Source: an uncultured Blautia sp. (GTDB lineage: Bacteria; Bacillota; Clostridia; Lachnospirales; Lachnospiraceae). Taken from it: DNA of 58,162 nt. The notes below the pieces were generated by a model. The model was not told the DNA's origin, ran no database searches, and was given only the letters and a program-made list of their open reading frames with translations. Positions 25,547-33,033 of the stretch are shown here, one piece after another. Made by a program: the position numbers and the translations under genes. The stretch lies in the NCBI GenBank assembly GCA_937893675.1, contig CALBGI010000053.1, positions 1 through 58,162 of the forward strand. Reading direction: 5' to 3'. Every line of letters starts with the position of its first letter. The first letter of the stretch is position 1.

Positions 25547-26259
25547 TACACAAATCCAAAAGCAATGGCCGTGAACACGGCAAGATACAACATCAAAATT
25601 CCTATCCCGGCCAGATTCGCCTTTTCTCCCGCTGAGATCGCGCGAATAATACCGCTTGCCTGCGACAGAGGCAGAATCTCAACGATTTGCCGGATTCCTC
25701 CCGGCATTTTTTCCATGGAAAAAAATGTGTTGCACAGATATGCCATAGGCATGATAACATAGTTCGAAAATCTCGGAACATCCGCATGATTCTTAGCCAA
25801 AAAAGACGCTACCACTCCTATGGCAGAAAACACTGCTCCATTCAACAGCATTACCAAAAAGGAAATCCCGTTAAAAACAAGCCCGGTTGCCACAGGAGAA
25901 GCCAGCAGCAGAATAATGCATCCTGCATACAGTCCTCTGAGACTTCCTCCCAGAATCTGGCCTACAATAAACTGCCACAAAGGCGTAGGAGAAATCATCA
26001 CCTGGTCGAAGGCTTTTTCATACAGCCTCTGCACATTGAGGTTTTGTGCAATGGCGTTGAAACTCCCATTCATAGTCGTAAGTGCTACAACACCCGGTAT
26101 AAGAAAATTCAGATATGGTTCCCCATGGGACATTGTCTGAATCCCAAAACCAAAAACAATCAGGTACATCAGCGGCGCCACCATGGCTGCCAATGTGATC
26201 TTATAAAAATCTCTCCGAAATTCTCTCCATTTTTCCCATAAAATCGTAACGATCCCCAT
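25528..26259 (-). CDS. ABC-2 type transporter permease
   Basis: About six membrane helices in 243 aa, with the ABC-2 pattern: cytoplasmic amphipathic start (WEKWREFRRDFYKI), FLIPGVVALTTMNGSF, and the late motif VIMPMAYLCNTFFSMEKMPG. Such permeases with a DrrA-like ATPase export drugs, lipids or polysaccharides. It follows its ATPase gene by 17 bp. Its place at the end of a riboswitch-controlled corrinoid operon is unusual; the substrate is unknown. Confidence 0.87.
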   Translation of the reverse strand: MGIVTILWEKWREFRRDFYKITLAAMVAPLMYLIVFGFGIQTMSHGEPYLNFLIPGVVALTTMNGSFNAIAQNLNVQRLYEKAFDQVMISPTPLWQFIVGQILGGSLRGLYAGCIILLLASPVATGLVFNGISFLVMLLNGAVFSAIGVVASFLAKNHADVPRFSNYVIMPMAYLCNTFFSMEKMPGGIRQIVEILPLSQASGIIRAISAGEKANLAGIGILMLYLAVFTAIAFGFVYKKKNL

Positions 26260-26276
26260 ATTCTATCTCTTCCTTC

Positions 26277-27119
26277 TTACTGACGATTCAGGCGATCCCC
26301 CACCCGTTCCACAAACACATCTTCCAGCGTAGTTTCTCGAAGAGCCATCTTTCCACTCCTGGCAGAAAGAAAAGCAATCGCTTCTTCTTTGCTGTCAAAG
26401 TAATGATTTTTTACGCCGGAATCCGTCATCTCATCTATAGCATAGGCTCCCAATCCGTCAATAAATCCCTGCGGCGTATTAACTTCTTCCAAACGTCCCC
26501 TGTTCAGCATGGCTACGCGGCCACACAGGGACTGTGCTTCTTCGATATAATGTGTCGTAAGCAGAATCGTAAGATTCTGCCCGTTCAAACGATGCAGAAG
26601 ATTCCACATCTGTCTTCGGGAAAGTGGGTCCATCCCTGCCGTTGGTTCATCCAAAAGAAGAATTTCCGGTTCCGTCAGAAGAGCTCTGCAGACCATGAGT
26701 TTGCGTTTCATTCCTCCGGAGAGCTTCCGCACACTGCGCTTTCGAAAATCAAGCAGACCACAGAAATCAAGCAGTTCCTCCGTGCGTGCACGGATCTGTT
26801 TCAGCGGCATAAAATAAAGGCGTCCCTGATATTCCATAATCTCATCCATTGTCATATCCTGACGCATGGAGTATTCTTGCGTAATCACGCTTAATTTTCT
26901 CTTTAACTCCGGACGTTTTCTGTTGAGAAGCTGACCGTCAATATAAATTTCACCCGCAGTAGGCAGAAGAAGTGTAGACAACATACTGATCGTTGTTGTT
27001 TTTCCGGCTCCATTTGGCCCAAGCAAGCCAAAAAATTCGCCTGTCTCAATTTTCAGATTCAGATTGTCCACCGCTGTAAAACTATCAAATTTTTTTGTAA
27101 GATTTCGCAGTTCAATCAT
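26277..27119 (-). CDS. ABC-2 exporter ATPase (DrrA/CcmA type)
   Basis: Walker A GPNGAGKTT (near residue 38), Q-loop VITQEYSMRQDMTMDEI, signature LSGGMKRKLMVCRALL, Walker B LLLDEPTAGMDP, H-loop TTHYIEEAQ, and a C-terminal MALRETTLEDVFVERVGDRL that is typical of DrrA-like exporters. ATG 27119 (MIELRNLTKKF) overlaps the cbiL stop by 8 bp, so translation is coupled to cbiL; the upstream in-frame codons to 27143 are inside cbiL. Partners with the permease at 25528-26259. Confidence 0.92.
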   Translation of the reverse strand: MIELRNLTKKFDSFTAVDNLNLKIETGEFFGLLGPNGAGKTTTISMLSTLLLPTAGEIYIDGQLLNRKRPELKRKLSVITQEYSMRQDMTMDEIMEYQGRLYFMPLKQIRARTEELLDFCGLLDFRKRSVRKLSGGMKRKLMVCRALLTEPEILLLDEPTAGMDPLSRRQMWNLLHRLNGQNLTILLTTHYIEEAQSLCGRVAMLNRGRLEEVNTPQGFIDGLGAYAIDEMTDSGVKNHYFDSKEEAIAFLSARSGKMALRETTLEDVFVERVGDRLNRQ

Positions 27120-27810
27120 GAACCTTGCTTTTCTCCTTTGCAATAATCAGAGAATAATACCCCGCATCATCGGGTATTTCCTCCACGCTATGATAAATAC
27201 GCTCTTCTTCCATTCCGCAGTTTTCGACCATACATACACTGCGTCCACTCTTTTTCAGGATTTCTTTCACCTGATCCATTTTCTTACCGGATTTCATCAG
27301 CACATAATTTCCCGGCTGATCCAGTTCCGCATCCAGACGATGCACCGCAGGCATTACATGAAGCTGTTCATTCCACTCTGCCAGCGGTCGGTTCACTCTG
27401 GCCGCTGCAGCGCAGAAGGATGTAATTCCACTTACAAGCACCGTTTTATATCCATCAGCCTCCACAAGTCTCTGCAAATACGAAAAAGTTGAATAAATGG
27501 TAGGATCTCCAAGAGTCAGAAAAACCACGTCTTTCCCGGCTTTCAGGTAACCTTCCAGTAAATCTGCTCCTTTTCTGTGATTTTCTCTCATAACCGTCTT
27601 GTCGTGAGTCATCGGCATATAAACCGGAACAAGCTCTTTTCCGGCAAGTTCCGGAGCCGCCTGCACTGCGATCTGATAAGCTACCGTTTCCTTTACTTCT
27701 GCCCCCGGAACCGCAATTACATCCGTCTCTCTTATGAGACGCACTGCCTTCAAAGTCATAAGTTCCGGATCTCCGGGGCCTACACCCACACCATACAAAA
27801 TTCCATACAT
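27112..27810 (-). CDS. cbiL: Cobalt-factor II / precorrin-2 C20-methyltransferase
   Basis: SAM-dependent methylation at C20 of (cobalt-)precorrin-2, the step right after cobalt insertion by CbiK in the anaerobic route. Tetrapyrrole methylase motifs: YGVGVGPGDPELMTLKAVRL at the start, VVFLTLGDPTIYSTFSYL (near residue 85), VSGITSFCAAAARVNRPL (near 118), and NYVLMKSGKK. ATG 27810 sits behind AGGAGAG; earlier frame codons are ignored. 232 aa is normal. It is the only late cobalamin gene in the window; the rest of the pathway must be elsewhere or missing. Confidence 0.9.
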   Translation of the reverse strand: MYGILYGVGVGPGDPELMTLKAVRLIRETDVIAVPGAEVKETVAYQIAVQAAPELAGKELVPVYMPMTHDKTVMRENHRKGADLLEGYLKAGKDVVFLTLGDPTIYSTFSYLQRLVEADGYKTVLVSGITSFCAAAARVNRPLAEWNEQLHVMPAVHRLDAELDQPGNYVLMKSGKKMDQVKEILKKSGRSVCMVENCGMEEERIYHSVEEIPDDAGYYSLIIAKEKSKVHD

Positions 27811-27877
27811 GTTTTTTCTCTCCTGTTTTTCTTTTTTATACTTCAGCATACACATGCTTTCTGCCCGTTAAAATATT

Positions 27878-28642
27878 TTACAGTTTTTTCAATATTACAT
27901 GCCGATATCCATCGTAAACCTGCATATCTGCTTTTACTCCATACACCTTTTCCATGTTTTCCCCCGTAAGAACTTTTTGAGCATCCCCGGATGTAAAAAT
28001 CTGCTGATTACAAAGCATCATAAAATCATCGCAGTACATGGCAGCCAGGTTGATATCGTGAATGGCAACGACAATCGTAAGGTTCTGTCCATCCGCTAAC
28101 TTTCTTATCATACTCATGGTTTTAAGCTGATTTTTCAGATCCATGCTGCTTGTTGGCTCATCCAACAGAAGAAGCTTCGGTTCCTGACAAAGTGCTCTGG
28201 CCAAAAAAACCCTCTGGCGCTCACCGCCGCTCAGTTCATTGGTATACTTGAACGCAAAAGGCATCAGCTCCATTTCTTCCAGAAGCTCAAACACTCTTTT
28301 TTCATCCTCCCGACTGGCACAGAAGCTTTGAAAAGGCTTCCGCCCCATCATCACCGCGTCAATTACCCGCACTGGAAAAACTGTGTTGGTATTCTGCGGA
28401 ACATAAGCTACCAGCTTTGCCCTCTTTTTCAGACTCATGTCCAAAATATTTTCCCCGTCCAGCAGGCTGCGCCCTTCTAATGGGCATATGATTCCGCTCA
28501 TGGACTTCATAAGGGTTGTTTTTCCTGTACCGTTAGGTCCGAGAAGTGCCAAAATTCTTCCGGCATTCTGTTCAAAACTTACCTTATCAAGAATCTTTCT
28601 TCTGCCGTAGCAAAAGGAAAGGTTTTCCACGCATAGCGCCAT
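27878..28642 (-). CDS. ABC transporter ATPase (BtuD/FecE type)
   Basis: 254-aa ATPase with Walker A GPNGTGKTT (near residue 36), Q-loop VAYVPQNTNTVFPVRVIDAVMMGR, signature LSGGERQRVFLARAL, Walker B LLLDEPTSSMD, H-loop AIHDINLA. This pattern belongs to cobalamin/siderophore importers. The start abuts the permease stop directly. Unlike the first importer's ATPase (18603-19748) it lacks the extra C-terminal domain. Confidence 0.94.
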   Translation of the reverse strand: MALCVENLSFCYGRRKILDKVSFEQNAGRILALLGPNGTGKTTLMKSMSGIICPLEGRSLLDGENILDMSLKKRAKLVAYVPQNTNTVFPVRVIDAVMMGRKPFQSFCASREDEKRVFELLEEMELMPFAFKYTNELSGGERQRVFLARALCQEPKLLLLDEPTSSMDLKNQLKTMSMIRKLADGQNLTIVVAIHDINLAAMYCDDFMMLCNQQIFTSGDAQKVLTGENMEKVYGVKADMQVYDGYRHVILKKL

Positions 28643-29725
28643 TTATACACTCCCCTTTCTCTGCACCAGAATCAAATTGACAAAGATCGGAACTCCAAGG
28701 AACGATATGACAATTCCGACCGGGATCATAACCGGAGCCAGTATCAGACGTCCTATTGTGTCCGCCGCAAGCATAAGAAGTGCTCCCATGACCGCTGAAA
28801 AGGGGAGCAGGTATCTGTGATCGCTCCCAATAATAATGCGGGCAATGTGAGGGCCTGCCAGCCCGACAAATCCAATCACTCCCGTAAAGCTGATAACTGC
28901 CGCTGTTGCCATAGCCGCCTCCACACATACCGCAAAGCGCACATTTCCTGGATGGATTCCCAGCGATTTTGCCACTTCATCATCGCCTCCCGCAATAATG
29001 TTCAAAGCGGGAGCATGAAAAAACATTGCCGTTGTACAAACCGCTACCACAACGGCCATCACAAATACTTCCTGCCAGTCACTTCCGTTCAGAGATCCAA
29101 AAGCCCACTGTACCACCTCAGCCAGTTTATGCTCACTTGCAAAAAATTCAATTGTCGATGTACACGCACTGAACAGATAATTCAAAGCAATTCCCGTGAG
29201 GACAATGGTGGATGGACTCATACCTGCTTTGGCCGCGATCAGAGAAACTACCCCCATACAGCCCAGTGCCCACAAAAATGCATTAAATACCGTTCCCAGC
29301 TGGCTTCCGCTGAACAGACCGATGCCAAATACTATGGACAGCGATGCGCCAAACGCTGCAGCATTGGAAATCCCAATGGTAAAGGGACTCACCAGCGGGT
29401 TCCGGGTAGCCGCCTGCATGGCGGCCCCGGATGCGGAAAGACCAATTCCCGCCACAACAGCCATTGCCATTCTCGGAAGACGCAGAAGCATTATGATCTT
29501 ATCCTGTTTATCTGTAATCTCGCCGCCAGCAGACAAGGTCCTTGTGATTGCTCCCACAACACCGGCAAAGCTGGTATCTGAAGTCCCCAGTGTAGTAAAC
29601 ACCAGCATGAGCAGAACTGTCAGCAAAACGCTGAGTCCAATCAGCAAAGCTTTCTGCCTTTTTCTTCTTCTGTATTCTGCGCGAAGTCCGTCCTTCTGCT
29701 TCTTTAGCTGCCTTTGTTCTGTCAT
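28643..29725 (-). CDS. FecCD/BtuC-type ABC transporter permease
   Basis: 360 aa; Lys/Arg-rich N-terminus then nine to ten helices with RLPRMAMAVVAGIGLSASGAAMQ, ATRNPLVSPFTIGISNAAAFGA and GFVGLAGPHIARII. The second importer's channel. Its ATG overlaps the binding-protein stop as TGATG, coupling the two. Under control of the second cobalamin riboswitch. Confidence 0.94.
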   Translation of the reverse strand: MTEQRQLKKQKDGLRAEYRRRKRQKALLIGLSVLLTVLLMLVFTTLGTSDTSFAGVVGAITRTLSAGGEITDKQDKIIMLLRLPRMAMAVVAGIGLSASGAAMQAATRNPLVSPFTIGISNAAAFGASLSIVFGIGLFSGSQLGTVFNAFLWALGCMGVVSLIAAKAGMSPSTIVLTGIALNYLFSACTSTIEFFASEHKLAEVVQWAFGSLNGSDWQEVFVMAVVVAVCTTAMFFHAPALNIIAGGDDEVAKSLGIHPGNVRFAVCVEAAMATAAVISFTGVIGFVGLAGPHIARIIIGSDHRYLLPFSAVMGALLMLAADTIGRLILAPVMIPVGIVISFLGVPIFVNLILVQRKGSV

Positions 29726-30801
29726 CAGCTATGTAAATCCTTTCCGCTGTAAAAATGGCCTTCTACATTCTTAAATCCCTGAAAATCTTCCATCCATGCC
29801 CGGAAAACCTCTTCCGGATCCAGTTCCGGGAGCAAATCCGGATACAACATTTTTGCGATATAACAAGTTCCAACCAGTTTTCCTGCGCCACCGTGGCTAA
29901 ACTGTGTCATAAAATAGATATTATCATTTTGTATCGCCTGAATTTCATCCCAACCGGGACGACTTACAATGGAATCATACGCCGCTTGAAATTCTTCTTT
30001 TGTAGGAGGGGTATAAAGTCCAGTCCCTGCCATGGCCTCTGCCGGGGTCACCAATTTAATAATCGCTTCCGGATTTCTCGTGATAACCTCTTCCGGATCC
30101 ACTTCTCCTTTGTTGATATTTTCATAGTCAACCGCAAAAATATTATCTGCGAAAGCATATTCTACCATATCAAACATAGGATCTCCCGGGAAAATCGTGC
30201 TAAGCTCGGAGGTGCCTTCTATATAAAGGCTTCTCTTCTCCACACCCTCAAGCTGCGTACGGATATATTCCAGCTTATCATTGAAATAGTTATAGAATTC
30301 CTCCGCTTTCTCTTCTGTCCCAAACATGGTTCCTATATTTTTGACCTGATTTTCAAAATCTGCTGTGTCATAACCAGAAATTACAAATACAGGAATCCCA
30401 AATGGCTCCAGTTTTTCTTCTGCTTCTTCATAAGAACCATTTTCCGGAAGAATCACAACCTCCGGATCCAGCTCCACAATTTTTTCATAATCCAGTTCTC
30501 TCTGCCCTTTTCCAATGACATTGTCCGGATCAAACATGCCCCAATATTCTCTGTCCTGCGCCGTATTCATATCTACGGATATGATATGGTCAATCGCTCC
30601 GCAGGCACGAATCAGCTCGTTATTGTAGCGCAGGGCGCTGACAGCTGTCTCTACCGGACATTTAAGCTCCACCTGACGCCCAACGTTATCTGTAAGCGTA
30701 ATCGTCTCACGTGTGTCTGCCTCCTCTGCCGCAACAGCAAGTGGGCTCGCAGCTGCTGTCAATGCCAGGGCAAAAATAATTGCGGATGTCTTGTTTTTCA
30801 T
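29725..30801 (-). CDS. Substrate-binding protein of corrinoid/iron-class ABC importer
   Basis: Signal peptide (MKNKTSAIIFALALTAAASP, cleavage near AVA-AE) and class III binding-protein fold: ITLTDNVGRQVELKCPVETAV, IDHIISVDMNTAQDREYWGM, ELDPEVVILPENGSYEEAEEKLEP, the helix linker, and EIQAIQNDNIYFMTQFSHGG. No lipobox Cys at the cleavage site, so how it stays at the Gram-positive surface is unclear. It directly follows a cobalamin riboswitch with terminator, making a corrinoid or cobalt chelate the best ligand guess. Confidence 0.88.
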   Translation of the reverse strand: MKNKTSAIIFALALTAAASPLAVAAEEADTRETITLTDNVGRQVELKCPVETAVSALRYNNELIRACGAIDHIISVDMNTAQDREYWGMFDPDNVIGKGQRELDYEKIVELDPEVVILPENGSYEEAEEKLEPFGIPVFVISGYDTADFENQVKNIGTMFGTEEKAEEFYNYFNDKLEYIRTQLEGVEKRSLYIEGTSELSTIFPGDPMFDMVEYAFADNIFAVDYENINKGEVDPEEVITRNPEAIIKLVTPAEAMAGTGLYTPPTKEEFQAAYDSIVSRPGWDEIQAIQNDNIYFMTQFSHGGAGKLVGTCYIAKMLYPDLLPELDPEEVFRAWMEDFQGFKNVEGHFYSGKDLHS

Positions 30802-30860
30802 AAATACATTCTCCCTTCGTTTTTATATCGCAGCAACCGTATGGAATAGTTTCCTGTGAC

Positions 30861-30884
30861 AAAAAAACCTGCCTCACGGCAGGT
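30861..30884 (-). terminator. Riboswitch terminator ahead of the second importer
   Basis: Perfect 7-bp stem ACCTGCC/GGCAGGT with GTGA loop followed by seven T on the minus strand. It lies between the aptamer and the binding-protein gene. Confidence 0.9.
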
Positions 30885-30934
30885 CATATATATACCTCTT
30901 CCTGTTCCGGGTGCCGCAGAATAAGATTTGCTTT

Positions 30935-31032
30935 TCAAAGGCAAGTATCTGACTTATGGAAATTCCAAACACAGTAACGGCCTTGTACAGGATTCTTACC
31001 TGTTTCCTTTTATGCTTGCGCACCTCTGAAAA
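30935..31032 (-). promoter_or_regulatory. Second cobalamin riboswitch aptamer
   Basis: Minus-strand blocks: CAGAGGTGCGCAAGC, AAAAGGAAACAGG, AAGAATCCTGTACAAGGCCGTTACTGTG, and the closing AAGTCAGATACTTGCC. This is a compact version of the cobalamin aptamer; the P-arm between the two halves is shorter than in the 24.4-kb copy. The downstream hairpin at 30861 should act as the off switch. Confidence 0.87.
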
Positions 31033-31047
31033 TTATTAACAAGGTTT

Positions 31048-31076
31048 ATGATATCATATTGGCTCTGTTCCGTCAA
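31048..31076 (-). promoter_or_regulatory. Promoter of the second riboswitch operon
   Basis: Minus strand TTGACG (31071-31076), 17-bp spacer, TATCAT (31048-31053), starting transcription just before the aptamer. Confidence 0.7.
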
Positions 31077-31097
31077 CGCACTTTATAATTCCTCCCG

Positions 31098-31126
31098 TTG
31101 ACGAAATTTACTTAAAATGCTATAGT
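31098..31126 (+). promoter_or_regulatory. Promoter of the membrane-anchored NEAT-like gene
   Basis: TTGACG (31098-31103), 17-bp spacer, TATAGT (31121-31126). It is back to back with the riboswitch promoter, about 20 bp apart, and has no aptamer of its own. Confidence 0.65.
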
Positions 31127-31173
31127 AACCTTTATGAGTTGTGCTGCCATCCGGCAGCGGAAGGGAGATTCCT

Positions 31174-31710
31174 ATGAAACATAAAAAACACATACTCCGG
31201 CAGCTTATTCTCCTGTTCACCACGCTCCTGTGCCTTCTTGTGTTTTCTGTTTCCCTTGTATCTGCACAGGCCATGAACATTGACTTGGCTGACGGAGAAT
31301 ATTCCATACAGGTAGAGTGCATCGGCGGAAGCGGAAAGGCCAGTGTCTCTTCCCCAACTCTCATGATCGTAAAAAACGGTAAAGCATATGCGAAACTTCA
31401 GTGGAGCAGTTCCAATTACGATTACATGCTTGTAAACGATGAAAAATATCTCAACGAAAGTACAGACGGCGGAAATTCCACATTTACCATTCCCATTATA
31501 GATTTGGACAAACCGCTCTCCTACATTGCCGACACTACTGCTATGGGCACTCCCCATGAGATAACTTATACCTTTACCTTTTACCGCGATACCATCGGAA
31601 GTAAAAATGACCTTCCTCAGGAGGCCGCAAAAAAAGTAGTAGTCATCGCCTTGTTTATTATTGTTGCAGGCGGTATCCTGAATTACTTTGTCAAGAAAAA
31701 GAATGCTTAA
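31174..31710 (+). CDS. Membrane-anchored NEAT-like single-domain protein
   Basis: 178 aa: signal peptide (about 1-35, LLVFSVSLVSA), one domain (about 38-138) and a C-terminal membrane helix with a Lys-rich cytoplasmic end (VVVIALFIIVAGG then KKKNA). The domain is the same kind as domain 2 of the protein at 21988-22845, sharing NYDYMLVNDEKY identically plus GGSGKA, NSTF-(E/T)-IP and PHEI-(E/T)-YT. It would sit at the outer membrane face as a ligand-capturing partner of the importers. RBS AAGGGAG; ATG 31174 chosen over upstream frame codons because of it. Confidence 0.75.
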   Translation: MKHKKHILRQLILLFTTLLCLLVFSVSLVSAQAMNIDLADGEYSIQVECIGGSGKASVSSPTLMIVKNGKAYAKLQWSSSNYDYMLVNDEKYLNESTDGGNSTFTIPIIDLDKPLSYIADTTAMGTPHEITYTFTFYRDTIGSKNDLPQEAAKKVVVIALFIIVAGGILNYFVKKKNA

Positions 31711-31750
31711 AAAAGCCCGGCAGAAATCATATTGATTCTGCCGGTTTTTT
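31711..31750. terminator. Bidirectional terminator
   Basis: Perfect 9-bp stem CCGGCAGAA/TTCTGCCGG with a 10-nt loop, A-run before and TTTTTT after; serves the NEAT-like gene and the convergent icd. Confidence 0.9.
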
Positions 31751-31784
31751 AAGCATTATTCAAAGTTGTTTCACTGTGTTTTCT

Positions 31785-32996
31785 TTATTTCATCAGCTTG
31801 TCCAGCTGTTTTCTCACTGCCAGAATAAAATCCCGGCTGCTGAGAACCTTCGGATTGCGGATCGAAGTGATAAGCGCCAAATCTTTTGTCATCTTTCCGC
31901 CTTCAATGGTGGCAATTGTCGCCTTTTCCAGCTTGTCTGCAAACAGGGACAGCTCCTCGTTTTTGTCAAGCTCCCCACGCTTTCTCAAAGCACCGGTCCA
32001 GGCAAAAATGGTAGCCACAGAATTGGTGGAGGTCTCTTTTCCCTCCAGATGTCTGTAATAGTGTCTCTGCACAGTTCCGTGAGCAGCCTCATATTCGTAA
32101 TAGCCCTGCGGAGAGACCAGCACAGAGGTCATCATGGCGAGAGAGCCAAACGCGGAGGATACCATGTCGCTCATCACATCCCCGTCATAGTTCTTGCAGG
32201 CCCAGATGAATCCGCCCTCAGATTTCATGACACGGGCAACCACGTCATCGATCAGGCTGAAGAAATACATCAGACCAGCCGCCTCAAATTTTGCCTTAAA
32301 TTCTTCCTCAAAAATATTCTGGAAAATCTCTTTAAAACGTGCGTCATAGGTCTTGGAAATGGTATCTTTTGCTCCAAACCATACATCCTGTCGAGTGTCC
32401 AGCGCATAATTAAAACAGCTTCTTGCAAAGCTCTCAATGGACGCATCCATATTGTGCATTCCCATGGCAACGCCCGGCGCTTGAAACTCCTGTACCAGCG
32501 CACGCTTTTCCTCCCCTGTCTCACTGGTATATACAAGCTCAACACGGCCCGGTTTATCAATATAGAACTCCGTATTCTTATAAATATCTCCATAAGCGTG
32601 ACGCGCCAGAGTGATTGGTTTTTTCCAGTTGCGCACACAGGGCACAATGCCGTTCACCACAATGGGAGCGCGGAACACTGTACCATCCAGAATCGCACGG
32701 ATCGTCCCGTTTGGGCTCTTGTACATTTTTTTCAGGCTGTATTCCTTCATGCGTGCCTGATTTGGTGTGATCGTAGCGCACTTGACTGCCACTCCGTACT
32801 TTTTGGTCGCCTCCGCAGCCTCAACGGTGACATGGTCATCCGTCTCATTGCGGTGCTCCAGTCCAAGGTCATAATACTCGGTTTTCAAATCTACATAGGG
32901 CAGAAGAAGTTCTTCTTTGATCATCGCCCAGAGGATTCTCGTCATTTCGTCCCCGTCCATCTCCACAAGAGGGGTTGTCATCTGAATTTTTTCCAT
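31785..32996 (-). CDS. icd: NADP-type isocitrate dehydrogenase
   Basis: Oxidative decarboxylation of isocitrate to 2-oxoglutarate. It is of the homodimeric eukaryote-like class: VEMDGDEMTRILWAMIKEEL near the start, ATITPNQARMKEY, the substrate motif SPNGTIRAILDGTVFRAPI, and YEYEAAHGTVQRHYYRHLEGKETSTN near residue 305. ATG 32996 (MEKIQMTTPLVEMDGDE) follows AGGAG; upstream frame codons overlap the neighbouring gene's end. 37 bp after the Re-citrate-synthase-like gene, forming a two-gene unit for glutamate carbon supply. Confidence 0.95.
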   Translation of the reverse strand: MEKIQMTTPLVEMDGDEMTRILWAMIKEELLLPYVDLKTEYYDLGLEHRNETDDHVTVEAAEATKKYGVAVKCATITPNQARMKEYSLKKMYKSPNGTIRAILDGTVFRAPIVVNGIVPCVRNWKKPITLARHAYGDIYKNTEFYIDKPGRVELVYTSETGEEKRALVQEFQAPGVAMGMHNMDASIESFARSCFNYALDTRQDVWFGAKDTISKTYDARFKEIFQNIFEEEFKAKFEAAGLMYFFSLIDDVVARVMKSEGGFIWACKNYDGDVMSDMVSSAFGSLAMMTSVLVSPQGYYEYEAAHGTVQRHYYRHLEGKETSTNSVATIFAWTGALRKRGELDKNEELSLFADKLEKATIATIEGGKMTKDLALITSIRNPKVLSSRDFILAVRKQLDKLMK

Positions 32997-33033
32997 AGTC
33001 TGTACTCCTGTTCTGACTCTGCTTTCTGCCGCA

